Positions 48,829-57,407 of a DNA stretch of 64,000 bases are shown here, one piece after another. The stretch lies in the NCBI RefSeq assembly GCF_030381805.1, contig NZ_JAUDRH010000012.1, forward strand, positions 124,001 through 188,000. The letters run 5' to 3'. A program made the position numbers and the translations under genes. Source of the DNA: Chlorogloeopsis sp. ULAP01 (lineage in GTDB: Bacteria; Cyanobacteriota; Cyanobacteriia; Cyanobacteriales; Nostocaceae). Each line of letters opens with the position of its first letter. Position 1 is the first letter of the stretch. The notes beneath the pieces were generated by a model. The model worked only from the letters and a program-made list of their open reading frames with translations. It searched no databases and had not been told where the DNA came from.

Positions 48829-50517
48829 TTAGAAAGTGAAAGTGGTGCGGAGTGTACCTACATAGATGGTGTCATTGTCGTTATTATGTTCTGGGTTGAA
48901 GATCACTATTGCACCAGGGGTGACGGAAATATTATCAGTGAGTTGCAGTCTGTACAGCGCCTCTAGGTGGTAGGAGGTGTCGTTGTCTTCACGCCTAGTG
49001 GTTCTTGCAGCAGAAGTGAATGCATCATTGTCGCTTACTTTAGGTGGTTGACCGAAGATGAGACCAAGCAAGTTTCCCTCTTTGCCAAAATCTTTGAGGG
49101 CAAGGGTTGCAGTCCAGTAGTTCATTGATGCCTCATCACCTTCATCCACACCTGTACCATCTGCCTTGGCTTCTGCGTTGCTATAACCGTACCAACCACT
49201 AATAGTTAACTTTGAACTGGGTTTGAAAGCAACTTCTACACCATAGTGGTTAGCGACAGTGGCAACACCATTGAAAGGGTTACCTGCGTATACACTACCT
49301 GTGCCCTCAAACATATTTACACCAGACAGACTATTTTGATAGTTGCGAGCGTAGGTCAGACCAATATTAAATGCATCACTGGGCTGGAAGGCTATCTGAC
49401 CAAGAGCTGTATAAGCACCATTTGTCAGACCTCCATCTGAACCAGGATTGTTAGCTGTGCGAGCTATATAAGCTGCAGATGCACTGAAAGATCCTTTAGG
49501 GTTGAAAGTTATGGTTGCACCTGCACCACCGAAACCAGTGCGATAGATGGGACTGAAGCGACCGTAGCGAGATAAAGCGCCTTTACCGTCACTTGCAAGG
49601 TCAGGGTTAAAGTTGTTGATGTTGTCATATATATTACCACCAGCAGCATCAACTTTTACCTGTACTGCGTCACTCAGGTTAAAAGTATAGTTGACTTTAT
49701 CTATGACAGTGTCGTTGTCCTGATTTCCATCAAAGCCAAAGCGGGTCATGTTAGTACCCGTTACATTTGTGTCATACGGAGTGATGTTCCGAGACTGTAA
49801 ACGGATTTGCAACAGATCTGAACCTGTAAAGCTGCTGTTCAATCTTAGACGAACTCGATCGGCGAAGATAATGTTGGAATCTAGGTCGGGAGCTGTATCT
49901 GGATCTACACCAGAGGGAACTGCCCTCTTGTCGCTACCGAAAATGTCAGAAACGTTGAAAATCACTTCTCCAACTAGTTTTGTGGTAGTCGAGAACTGAT
50001 TAGCTTCCAGTTCGGCAGTGCGAGCTTCTAAAGTATCTACACGACCACGTAAGGTAGCAAGTTCCGCAGAAAATTCTTCTTGCAAACGCTGTAAGGTAGC
50101 CAAGTCTTCTTTTGTTACTAAATCAGCTGTCGCTGTAGCAATTAGTTCGTTAACCCTGTCTAAACAAGCATTCAATCCTGCGGCAAATTCATAACGGGTT
50201 AAAGCACGGTTACCACGATACGTACCATTCGGATAACCTGCAATACATCCGTAGCGCTCCACTAAGGATTGCAAAGCTTGGAATGCCCAATCTGTGGGTT
50301 GTACATCGGAAAACTGCGAAACTGATGTGACTTGGGCAGTCTCATCACTGTACTGCTGCGTTTGGCTTAAAGGAGAATCTTTCGGAAGAGAATTTGCTTG
50401 TTGTTTAACTTCAGTTTGAACTGGAATTTCAGCAGCTAATGCTGCTCCTGAAAAAGCTAAGTTGGCTAATAAAACTCCGGGACTAATTAGCAGGCATTTC
50501 CACAATAACTTAGACAT
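48829..50517 (-). CDS. Cyanobacterial iron-uptake porin with SLH domain (562 aa)
   Basis: A signal peptide ends ALAAE near residue 30. An SLH domain (about 68-130; SDVQPTDWAFQALQSLVERY, ALTRYEFAAGLNACLDRV) would hold the protein to the cell wall. A coiled coil (about 135-180) leads into a beta-barrel that ends in Phe (LRTTFTF), the outer-membrane signature. Cyanobacterial relatives (SomA/B type, OprB-like) pass inorganic iron. Two ATTTCAT boxes lie in the 200 bp upstream in the right orientation, suggesting control together with the metal-efflux genes. It has its own terminator. Confidence 0.9.
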   Translation of the reverse strand: MSKLLWKCLLISPGVLLANLAFSGAALAAEIPVQTEVKQQANSLPKDSPLSQTQQYSDETAQVTSVSQFSDVQPTDWAFQALQSLVERYGCIAGYPNGTYRGNRALTRYEFAAGLNACLDRVNELIATATADLVTKEDLATLQRLQEEFSAELATLRGRVDTLEARTAELEANQFSTTTKLVGEVIFNVSDIFGSDKRAVPSGVDPDTAPDLDSNIIFADRVRLRLNSSFTGSDLLQIRLQSRNITPYDTNVTGTNMTRFGFDGNQDNDTVIDKVNYTFNLSDAVQVKVDAAGGNIYDNINNFNPDLASDGKGALSRYGRFSPIYRTGFGGAGATITFNPKGSFSASAAYIARTANNPGSDGGLTNGAYTALGQIAFQPSDAFNIGLTYARNYQNSLSGVNMFEGTGSVYAGNPFNGVATVANHYGVEVAFKPSSKLTISGWYGYSNAEAKADGTGVDEGDEASMNYWTATLALKDFGKEGNLLGLIFGQPPKVSDNDAFTSAARTTRREDNDTSYHLEALYRLQLTDNISVTPGAIVIFNPEHNNDNDTIYVGTLRTTFTF

Positions 50518-50587
50518 GATTGTTTACTCTTCACACCAAAGTAAATATTTACAGGGGACACCCCTATAGATAGATTCTCAAATCATG

Positions 50588-50717
50588 ATGAAATTAAGAT
50601 GAAATTTCAAATTTTGAATAAAATAAATTAGTAAGTCAGACAAGCTTTTTATCAGATATTTGTCAAGTGTAATTTAAATAAAGATAAAATCATAGCATGA
50701 TGAAATTAGGATGAAAT
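50588..50717 (-). promoter_or_regulatory. Two ATTTCAT boxes upstream of the porin
   Basis: In minus orientation, pairs at 50588/50599 and 50700/50711, each with an 11-bp period. The nearer one is 70 bp before the porin ATG, and CTATCT lies 14 bases after its second repeat where a -10 box is expected. The surrounding gap 50518-51460 contains no supported gene. Confidence 0.7.
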
Positions 50718-51125
50718 TACAAGTGATTGAATCAAATAAATTCAACGAGTAAACAACCACTTAATAAATAAGTTAAATCCAAACAAACATCAAAGCACTA
50801 AATCCGATAGAAACAGCAAGTTACATTCAAAGCCGCTTCTCGAACTTGCAAATTTTGGTATTCCAGCAAACGACCATCTGCCGCATAGTTCATCATGCCC
50901 GTAGCGCTGCAACCGCGCAATGGCTTGCTGATTTGTTAGACCAACCCACGCGATCGCTGTCCAGCAATAAGAGAGATTCTTCTATTTCTATCGTGTGCCA
51001 AGCTGTTGCCGTATCTGATATAAACCTGGAGTTAGAAGGAGTTATGGGAGATGGCAAATAGTGCAGCCTTATACCTGCTTAACTATATTATTGGTTCACT
51101 TCTACACTTAGATTGACAGAACTTG

Positions 51126-51143
51126 ATGAAATCAGAATGAAAT
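51126..51143 (-). promoter_or_regulatory. ATTTCAT box in the porin/DUF305 gap
   Basis: ATGAAAT at 51126 and 51137 on the plus strand, read leftward on the minus strand. It is over 600 bp from the porin start, so its target is unclear. Confidence 0.5.
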
Positions 51144-51313
51144 ACCGATTTATTCTTAAAGAAATTTTTTAATATATTTCAGTGGTCAAATAAAATAAAT
51201 TTGCCAGCACCCAAGAGACTGGTAGTTTAAGACTCTACTACCTATTGAGTGTCATCAGTAACAATCGTATTCACAGATTGGAGAGTAATAATTTCCTATT
51301 TGTGGTAAAGCAG

Positions 51314-51331
51314 ATTTCATTCTCATTTCAT
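51314..51331 (+). promoter_or_regulatory. ATTTCAT box upstream of DUF305 gene
   Basis: ATTTCAT at 51314 and 51325, followed after 14 bases by CTAAAT as a -10-like element, about 105 bp before the transcript's gene at 51461. Confidence 0.75.
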
Positions 51332-51460
51332 TTCTTCACGCCAAACTAAATAGTAAGTATGTACGGTAATTACGGTACATCACGGTCAACTCTCTATCTA
51401 ACTGGAGATTTCAAAATAGAGAAGGAAACTCTTTAATTTCAAAAGTCAAAAATTAATTTA

Positions 51461-52186
51461 ATGTCTATGCGACCTATTTCTTGGAAAACTGGATTTTTTG
51501 CGTTTACTTTTGTAGCACTTGCATCCCTAACAGGCGGCGTGCTTACAGCTTGTTCTACAACTGCTTCCCAAAACCAAAGCCAAGCACCAAATACCGTCGC
51601 TAGCGGTACTAGTGACAACAAACAGATAAACCATGATAGCGACATGATGAATCATGGTGGCATGAACCACAGCATGGCAATGGATTTAGGCCCAGCTGAT
51701 GCTAACTATGATTTGCGGTTTATTGATGCAATGACTTTGCATCATCGAGGAGCGATCGCAATGGCAAAAGAAGCTGAGCAAAAATCTCAACGCTCTGAAA
51801 TAAAAAAATTAGCCCGTAACATCATTGTTGCTCAAAGTAGAGAAGAAAATGAGCTATTGCAGAAGTGGCGGAAAGCCTGGTATCCCCAAGCAAGTGCTGA
51901 GCCTGTTGCCTACGACGGCGAGGGTAAATCTGTGGTTCCTATGTCAAAAGAACAACAGAAAAGCATGACAATGCTTGAGGATCTCGGATCTGCCGATGCA
52001 CAGTTCGACCTTCGGTTTATGAACGCAATGATTGCTCACCATGAAGGTGCTGTAATAATGGCCCAAGATGCTTTGAATAAGTCTAAACAACCTGAAATTA
52101 AGCAATTGGCTCAAGAAATTATTGATTCACAGCAAGCTGAGATTAATCAAATGAAGCAATGGCGACAAGCTTGGTACAACAAGTAA
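51461..52186 (+). CDS. DUF305 lipoprotein with two domains (241 aa)
   Basis: A signal peptide ends in a lipobox (LTACSTT near residue 31), suggesting attachment to a membrane outside the cytoplasm. A His/Met-rich linker (DMMNHGGMNHSMAMD) could bind Cu or Ag. Two DUF305 units follow: DLRFIDAMTLHHRGAIAMAK and DLRFMNAMIAHHEGAVIMAQ, each with the HH pair and ending in W-R-x-A-W-Y. The family is common beside copper-resistance genes. It is preceded by a CopR-like box and leads the plus-strand RND operon region. Confidence 0.88.
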   Translation: MSMRPISWKTGFFAFTFVALASLTGGVLTACSTTASQNQSQAPNTVASGTSDNKQINHDSDMMNHGGMNHSMAMDLGPADANYDLRFIDAMTLHHRGAIAMAKEAEQKSQRSEIKKLARNIIVAQSREENELLQKWRKAWYPQASAEPVAYDGEGKSVVPMSKEQQKSMTMLEDLGSADAQFDLRFMNAMIAHHEGAVIMAQDALNKSKQPEIKQLAQEIIDSQQAEINQMKQWRQAWYNK

Positions 52187-52288
52187 GTTAATTATTTATT
52201 GCTTTTTGCAGATGATATACCACTAATAGCCAAAGTGTTTGAAAATTTTAGCTGTGTGTTTCTTGATTTAAGGAGTAGTTTAAGTGCG

Positions 52289-52306
52289 ATTTCATCCTAA
52301 TTTCAT
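52289..52306 (+). promoter_or_regulatory. ATTTCAT box upstream of the RND adaptor
   Basis: ATTTCAT at 52289 and 52300, with CTAAAA 14 bases after the second repeat. It lies about 100 bp before the adaptor ATG. Confidence 0.75.
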
Positions 52307-52406
52307 TTCTATATGAAAGACTAAAAATGTGTGTAGATCTAACGCGCATCAATAACACTAATTACGATACGAAATCCCTTTCCTGTACTCAAGGACTTGA
52401 AGCACC

Positions 52407-54101
52407 ATGTCCAACTCCTATCCCAAACCACCTACAGCAATTAGTCGTGTTTCTGGAACACTCCTAAGCCTGTTGTTATTAGCAAGTCCCGCAGTAGTTC
52501 TAGCTCATGGCGGACACGGAGATGAATTTCAAGGCCCAAACCAAGCCACTCAAACTACTGGCTCAATTCAGGTTGATGCAGAGACAGCCAAACGGTTAGG
52601 GATTAAAGTCGAGCTAGTTAAACGTCAGCGACTAGCTGTTGGCATAAAAACCACAGGGCAAATCGAAACTCTTCCTAGCCAAAAAGTGGAAGTGACTACC
52701 CCAATTACTGGGGCAAAAGTGGTTGAATTGTTGGTGGAACCTGGTGCAACAGTAAAAAAAGGTCAACCCGTTGCTGTTGTAACCAGCCCAGACTTGGTGA
52801 CATTGCGAGTTGAATCACAAGAAAAACTAGCACAAGCTCAAGCTGATTTACAACAAGCACAAGCAGACTTGAGATTAGCTCAACAAAACTACGATCGCTA
52901 TCAACAAATAGCTGACTCTGAAATCGCTCAAGCACAGAGTCAAGTATCATTTGCTCAAGAAAAGTATGACAAGGACAAGCAATTAGCTGATGCTGGTGCT
53001 TTACCACGTCGTAATGCCCTTGAATCCCAAACCCAGCTAGCAGAAGCTAAAGCAGAACTAACCAAAGCCAAGAGCCGCCGGGACGTGATCGAGGCGGAAA
53101 ATCAACTCAAACGCGCTCAAGCAGCAGTAAATGTAGCACAATCACGTATCAACCTCAGTAACACTACTTATCAAACGCGACTGCAACAACTAGGAAACAG
53201 TGCCAATGCTAAAGGACTGGTGACAGTAACCGCTCCCATCTCCGGCAAGGTTGCTGATAGAGAAGTGACTATTGGTCAAACTTTTAATGATGCAGGTGGC
53301 AAATTAATGACGATTGTCAACGATAGTCGGCTTTTTGCCACAGCTAATATTTATGAAAAAGATTTAGGTAAGGTAAGAAATGGTCAAAGAATTAGTTTAA
53401 AAGTCGCTAGTATGCCTGAGCGTAACTTTTCTGGACGAATTTCTCGAATTGGTACACTAGTAGAAGGAGAAACACGAGTAGTACCAGTACAAGCAGAAAT
53501 TAATAATATAGGTGGGCAACTCAAACCGGGAATGTTTGCAGAGCTTGAAGTTCTGACAGAGCAAGCATCAGCTGCTAAGTTGGTGATTCCTAGTTCAGCT
53601 GTAGTTGATGTGAATGGTAAAAAAATTGTCTACGTGCAAAATGGTAATGCTTACCAACCGATTGAAGTCAGCTTAGGGCAAACTTCGGGAGACACGATCG
53701 AGGTAAAGACTGGGTTATTTGAGGGAGATTTAATAGTTACTCAACGTGCGCCGCAACTTTATGCCCAATCATTGCGGGGTGATACTAAGCAAAAAGTAGA
53801 CGAACATACACAAGCTCCTTCGCAGACAACGGAGGTTCAAACGTCTAGCTTACCAGTACCGCTGTGGTTGCTAGGAGTAGGTGGAGGAGCTGCAATAGCC
53901 ACTATAGCTTTTATAGGTGGTGCTTTCTGGTCTGGTCGTAGCAGTAAATTGCAGCAGCTAGTACTAGTAGGCAGTTCGTCGGAGTTAGATGCTCCTGTTC
54001 ATGAAACAGAAAGTTATCATAATAACTCTAAATCGCCAGCTTTATCTGGTTCAACCACAAATATAAATGAACATGAAGATCCTCATTATCCACAATCTTA
54101 A
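52407..54101 (+). CDS. RND efflux periplasmic adaptor, CusB/CzcB-like (564 aa)
   Basis: A signal peptide (about 1-34) is followed by a metal-binding-looking AHGGHGDE. The membrane-fusion core then appears: lipoyl halves around VVELLVEPGATVKKGQPVAV and VTAPISGKVADREVTIGQTF, with a long Gln/Ala-rich coiled hairpin between them (about 145-265). A beta-barrel part and an added C-terminal hydrophobic segment (about 495-520) are also seen; the latter is unusual for CusB. The adaptor links the inner-membrane pump to an outer-membrane channel. It is 58 bp upstream of the first RND pump gene. Only one adaptor is present for two pumps. Confidence 0.9.
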   Translation: MSNSYPKPPTAISRVSGTLLSLLLLASPAVVLAHGGHGDEFQGPNQATQTTGSIQVDAETAKRLGIKVELVKRQRLAVGIKTTGQIETLPSQKVEVTTPITGAKVVELLVEPGATVKKGQPVAVVTSPDLVTLRVESQEKLAQAQADLQQAQADLRLAQQNYDRYQQIADSEIAQAQSQVSFAQEKYDKDKQLADAGALPRRNALESQTQLAEAKAELTKAKSRRDVIEAENQLKRAQAAVNVAQSRINLSNTTYQTRLQQLGNSANAKGLVTVTAPISGKVADREVTIGQTFNDAGGKLMTIVNDSRLFATANIYEKDLGKVRNGQRISLKVASMPERNFSGRISRIGTLVEGETRVVPVQAEINNIGGQLKPGMFAELEVLTEQASAAKLVIPSSAVVDVNGKKIVYVQNGNAYQPIEVSLGQTSGDTIEVKTGLFEGDLIVTQRAPQLYAQSLRGDTKQKVDEHTQAPSQTTEVQTSSLPVPLWLLGVGGGAAIATIAFIGGAFWSGRSSKLQQLVLVGSSSELDAPVHETESYHNNSKSPALSGSTTNINEHEDPHYPQS

Positions 54102-54159
54102 CTAAATTCTATTGCCCATACTTCACCAGCAGCACGCACTATCTTAAATTGAACTAAAT

Positions 54160-57100
54160 ATGTTAAATGCTATTCTCAAGTGGTCGATTGTCCAACGCTG
54201 GATAGTGGTGCTAGGAGCTATTGTTGTGACATTTTTGGGTGTGTATAACCTTAGCCAGATGCCCCTAGATGTCTTTCCTGATTTTGCCCCACCCCAGGTA
54301 GAAATTCAAACCGAAGCTCCAGGACTTGCTCCCGAAGAAGTCGAGTCTTTAATTACTTTACCAATAGAAAGCGCAGTTAATGGTACGCCGGGAGTAGAAA
54401 CGGTGCGTTCTTCCTCAGCAGTTGGTATTTCTGTTGTGAAGGTGATTTTTAAATGGGGAACTAATGTTTATCAAGCGCGGCAATTAGTGACAGAACGGTT
54501 GCAACAGGCGCTGCAAAAACTACCAGAAGGTGTGGAAAATCCGCAAATTTCTCCGATTTCTTCTCCTATTGGTACAGTTGTGCAATATGCTTTCACTACC
54601 GAAACAACTCCAATGATGGAAGTGCGGCGTTTGGTTGATCGAGATATTACCAACCGACTGCTAGCTGTACCGGGTGTTTCTCAGGTGATTGCCTATGGTG
54701 GTGATGTTCGCCAGTATCAGGTTTTAGTCGATCCAGCCAAGCTCAAGGCTTTTAATGTCACCCTAGAAGAAGTAACAGCAGCAGCCAGAGGTGCGAATGT
54801 CAATGCTGCGGGTGGCTTTTTGATTAATCCCGATCAAGAAATTGTGATTCGTGGAGTAGGGCGCATAGATTCAATTGAGCAACTGGGAAATTCCGCGATC
54901 GCAGCTCGCAATGGTACGCCGATTCTACTCAAAGATATTGCTGATGTGCGCATTGGTGCAGCCCTCAAGCGTGGAGATGGTAGTTTAAACGGTCAAAGGG
55001 CGATCGTAGTGATGGTTAACAAGCAACCCCAATATGATACTCCGACTGTCACACGAGCCATTGAAAGAGCAATGGAGGAAGTCAAAGCTGGTTTGCCCAA
55101 AGATGTCAAAGTTACAGAAACTTTTCGCCAGGAAAACTTTATTGAAGCAGCAATTGAAAATGTTACCAGTTCTCTACGTGATGGTACTATCATCGTTTCG
55201 ATTATCTTGCTGATGTTTTTGATGAACTGGCGCACTGCCATCATTACCCTCAGTGCAATTCCTTTGTCAGTTCTAATTGGTATGTTAATTTTGGGTTGGT
55301 TTGGTCAAGGTATTAATACTATGACACTGGGAGGTTTGGCTGTCGCAATTGGCTCGGTGGTAGACGATTCGATTGTAGATATGGAAAACGCTTACCGAGG
55401 CTTGCGAAAGAATCAGTTAGCAGGAACTCCTGTACACCCATTTAAAGTAGTATATGATACCTCTGTCGAAGTAAGAGTTAGTGTAATTTTTTCTACTATA
55501 ATTATTGCCGTTGTCTTTGCGCCGATTTTCTCGCTGACAGGCGTGGAAGGTCGGATATTTGCACCGATGGGAGTTGCTTACTTAGTGTCAATTTTTGCTT
55601 CTACCTTTGTAGCAATGACCCTTTCCCCTGCGTTGTGCGCGATTTTATTAGCAAATAGACAGTTACCCGCAGATGATACTTGGGTGAGTGGTTTATCGCA
55701 AAGACTCTATCGTCCGATGTTAAATTTTTCGATTCGCTTCCCCACAATTATTTTGGCGGTGGCGGGGGCATCTTTAGTAGCATCTTTGGTTATTCTCCCA
55801 AGTTTGGGGCGAGTATTTTTGCCTGAGTTCCAAGAACCATCTTTAGTAAACGCAGTCTTGCTTTATCCAGGAAGTTCTCTAGCAGCAACCAATCAAGTTG
55901 GATTTGTGATGCAGGATGCTCTCAAAAATGATAAACGATTTAAATCAGTGCAGTTAAGGTCTGGACGTGCGCCTGGGGATGCAGATGCAGGTGGAGTTAA
56001 CTTGGGACATTTAGATGTAGAACTGAGTGCAGAGGGATTGAAAGATAGGGAAGGAAGTATTGAGAAACTGCGAGCCGAATTTGCGAAGATACCCGGAGTT
56101 GCACCGAATATCGGCGGTTTTATTTCTCACCGCATGGATGAGGTATTATCTGGCGTAAGGAGTGCGATCGCGATCAAAATTTTCGGCCCCAATTTGGAAG
56201 AACTGCGTCGCCTTGGCACTGAAGTGCTAGCGGCTGTAAATGGAATTGAGGGACTTGTTGACTTACAACTTGAACCCCAAGTCCCGATTAAACAGTTGCA
56301 AATTCAATTTTTAAGAGAAGCAGCAGCTCGCTACGGCTTAACTGTCGGTAATCTGACTGAGATGGTAGAAACTGCTCTCAATGGACGAGTTGTTTCCCAA
56401 GTTCTCAAAGAGCAGCAACTATTTGACTTGGTGGTTTGGTTAAAAGAAGATGCTCGCAATAACTTAGATATTATCCGTAACTTACTAATAGATACTCCTA
56501 CAGGTCAAAAAATTCCTCTTGCTCAAGTTGCCAGTATAGACTACGGCACTGGCCCCAACACAATCAACCGTGAAAATGTCTCTCGCCTTATTGTAGTGTC
56601 TGCAAACGTATCAGGTCGAGATTTAGGTTCTGTAGTGGATGAAATTCAAACCAAGGTGCGGCAGTCAGTACAATTGCCCACAGGTTACTTTATCCAATAT
56701 GGCGGTCAGTTTGAATCCGAACAACGAGCTACTTATAATTTACTGGTATTTGGAGCACTGGCAATTGTCGTTATTGCAGTCTTAATGTACTTCGCTGTTA
56801 AATCTGTTGCAGCAATGTTGATGATTATGATTAACTTACCTCTGGCTGTAGTAGGGGGAATATTTTCGATTGCGATCGGCGGCGGGATAATTTCTGTAGC
56901 GTCGTTAGTAGGATTTATTACTCTGTTTGGAGTAGCGACACGTAACGGATTGCTACTAGTAGATAACTACAACAACAAGCTGGCACAGGTAAAAAGTCTG
57001 CGGCAAGTCATATTTGAGGGTTCAATGGAGCGCTTAGTTGCTATTTTAATGACGGCTCTCACCTCAGCTTTGGGAATGATTCCTTTAGTCATTGGTACGG

Positions 57101-57285
57101 GTGCGGGTAAGGAAATATTGCAACCTTTAGCAGTAGTAGTGCTGGGAGGGTTGTTTACTTCTACAGCATTAACATTACTTGTATTGCCTGCACTATACTC
57201 TAAGTTTGGCAATTTCTTAATACCTAAGCAAACTTTGTCAGAAGTTGAAAAGGTGAATGGAGTGGGAACAGTACTGGAGTGGTAA
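54160..57285 (+). CDS. Heavy-metal RND efflux pump, CusA/CzcA-like (1041 aa)
   Basis: A full-length HME-type RND permease. It opens LNAILKWSIVQRWIVVLGAI, has two large periplasmic loops, and 12 expected membrane helices. The proton-relay segment in helix 4 is VVDDSIVDMENAYRG. Conserved RND phrases such as LAPEEVESLITLPIES and GGFISHRMDEVLSGVRSAIA are intact. It exports metal ions (Cu/Ag or divalent cations) from the periplasm or cytoplasm across the envelope. It is followed by a second, very similar pump gene that has its own CopR-like box. Metal specificity cannot be decided from motifs alone. Confidence 0.92.
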   Translation: MLNAILKWSIVQRWIVVLGAIVVTFLGVYNLSQMPLDVFPDFAPPQVEIQTEAPGLAPEEVESLITLPIESAVNGTPGVETVRSSSAVGISVVKVIFKWGTNVYQARQLVTERLQQALQKLPEGVENPQISPISSPIGTVVQYAFTTETTPMMEVRRLVDRDITNRLLAVPGVSQVIAYGGDVRQYQVLVDPAKLKAFNVTLEEVTAAARGANVNAAGGFLINPDQEIVIRGVGRIDSIEQLGNSAIAARNGTPILLKDIADVRIGAALKRGDGSLNGQRAIVVMVNKQPQYDTPTVTRAIERAMEEVKAGLPKDVKVTETFRQENFIEAAIENVTSSLRDGTIIVSIILLMFLMNWRTAIITLSAIPLSVLIGMLILGWFGQGINTMTLGGLAVAIGSVVDDSIVDMENAYRGLRKNQLAGTPVHPFKVVYDTSVEVRVSVIFSTIIIAVVFAPIFSLTGVEGRIFAPMGVAYLVSIFASTFVAMTLSPALCAILLANRQLPADDTWVSGLSQRLYRPMLNFSIRFPTIILAVAGASLVASLVILPSLGRVFLPEFQEPSLVNAVLLYPGSSLAATNQVGFVMQDALKNDKRFKSVQLRSGRAPGDADAGGVNLGHLDVELSAEGLKDREGSIEKLRAEFAKIPGVAPNIGGFISHRMDEVLSGVRSAIAIKIFGPNLEELRRLGTEVLAAVNGIEGLVDLQLEPQVPIKQLQIQFLREAAARYGLTVGNLTEMVETALNGRVVSQVLKEQQLFDLVVWLKEDARNNLDIIRNLLIDTPTGQKIPLAQVASIDYGTGPNTINRENVSRLIVVSANVSGRDLGSVVDEIQTKVRQSVQLPTGYFIQYGGQFESEQRATYNLLVFGALAIVVIAVLMYFAVKSVAAMLMIMINLPLAVVGGIFSIAIGGGIISVASLVGFITLFGVATRNGLLLVDNYNNKLAQVKSLRQVIFEGSMERLVAILMTALTSALGMIPLVIGTGAGKEILQPLAVVVLGGLFTSTALTLLVLPALYSKFGNFLIPKQTLSEVEKVNGVGTVLEW

Positions 57286-57303
57286 ACAAAATTGACATAT
57301 GAA

Positions 57304-57321
57304 ATTTCATACTGATTTCAT
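57304..57321 (+). promoter_or_regulatory. ATTTCAT box upstream of the second RND pump
   Basis: ATTTCAT at 57304 and 57315, about 87 bp before the ATG at 57408. The -10 position is less canonical (CTGGGG) than at the other copies. Confidence 0.65.
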
Positions 57322-57407
57322 TTTATTTTGAGAAACTGGGGTAAAGGCTAGCCAATGCACAAGCACTGCGGTCAAACTACCATCTTTCCCTTGCCTAAAG
57401 TCTGAAT

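Noticed and set aside
50846..51061. 71-codon plus-strand frame starting at TTG in the porin/DUF305 gap
   Set aside because: No ribosome binding site, atypical composition and no recognisable motif. Probably chance.
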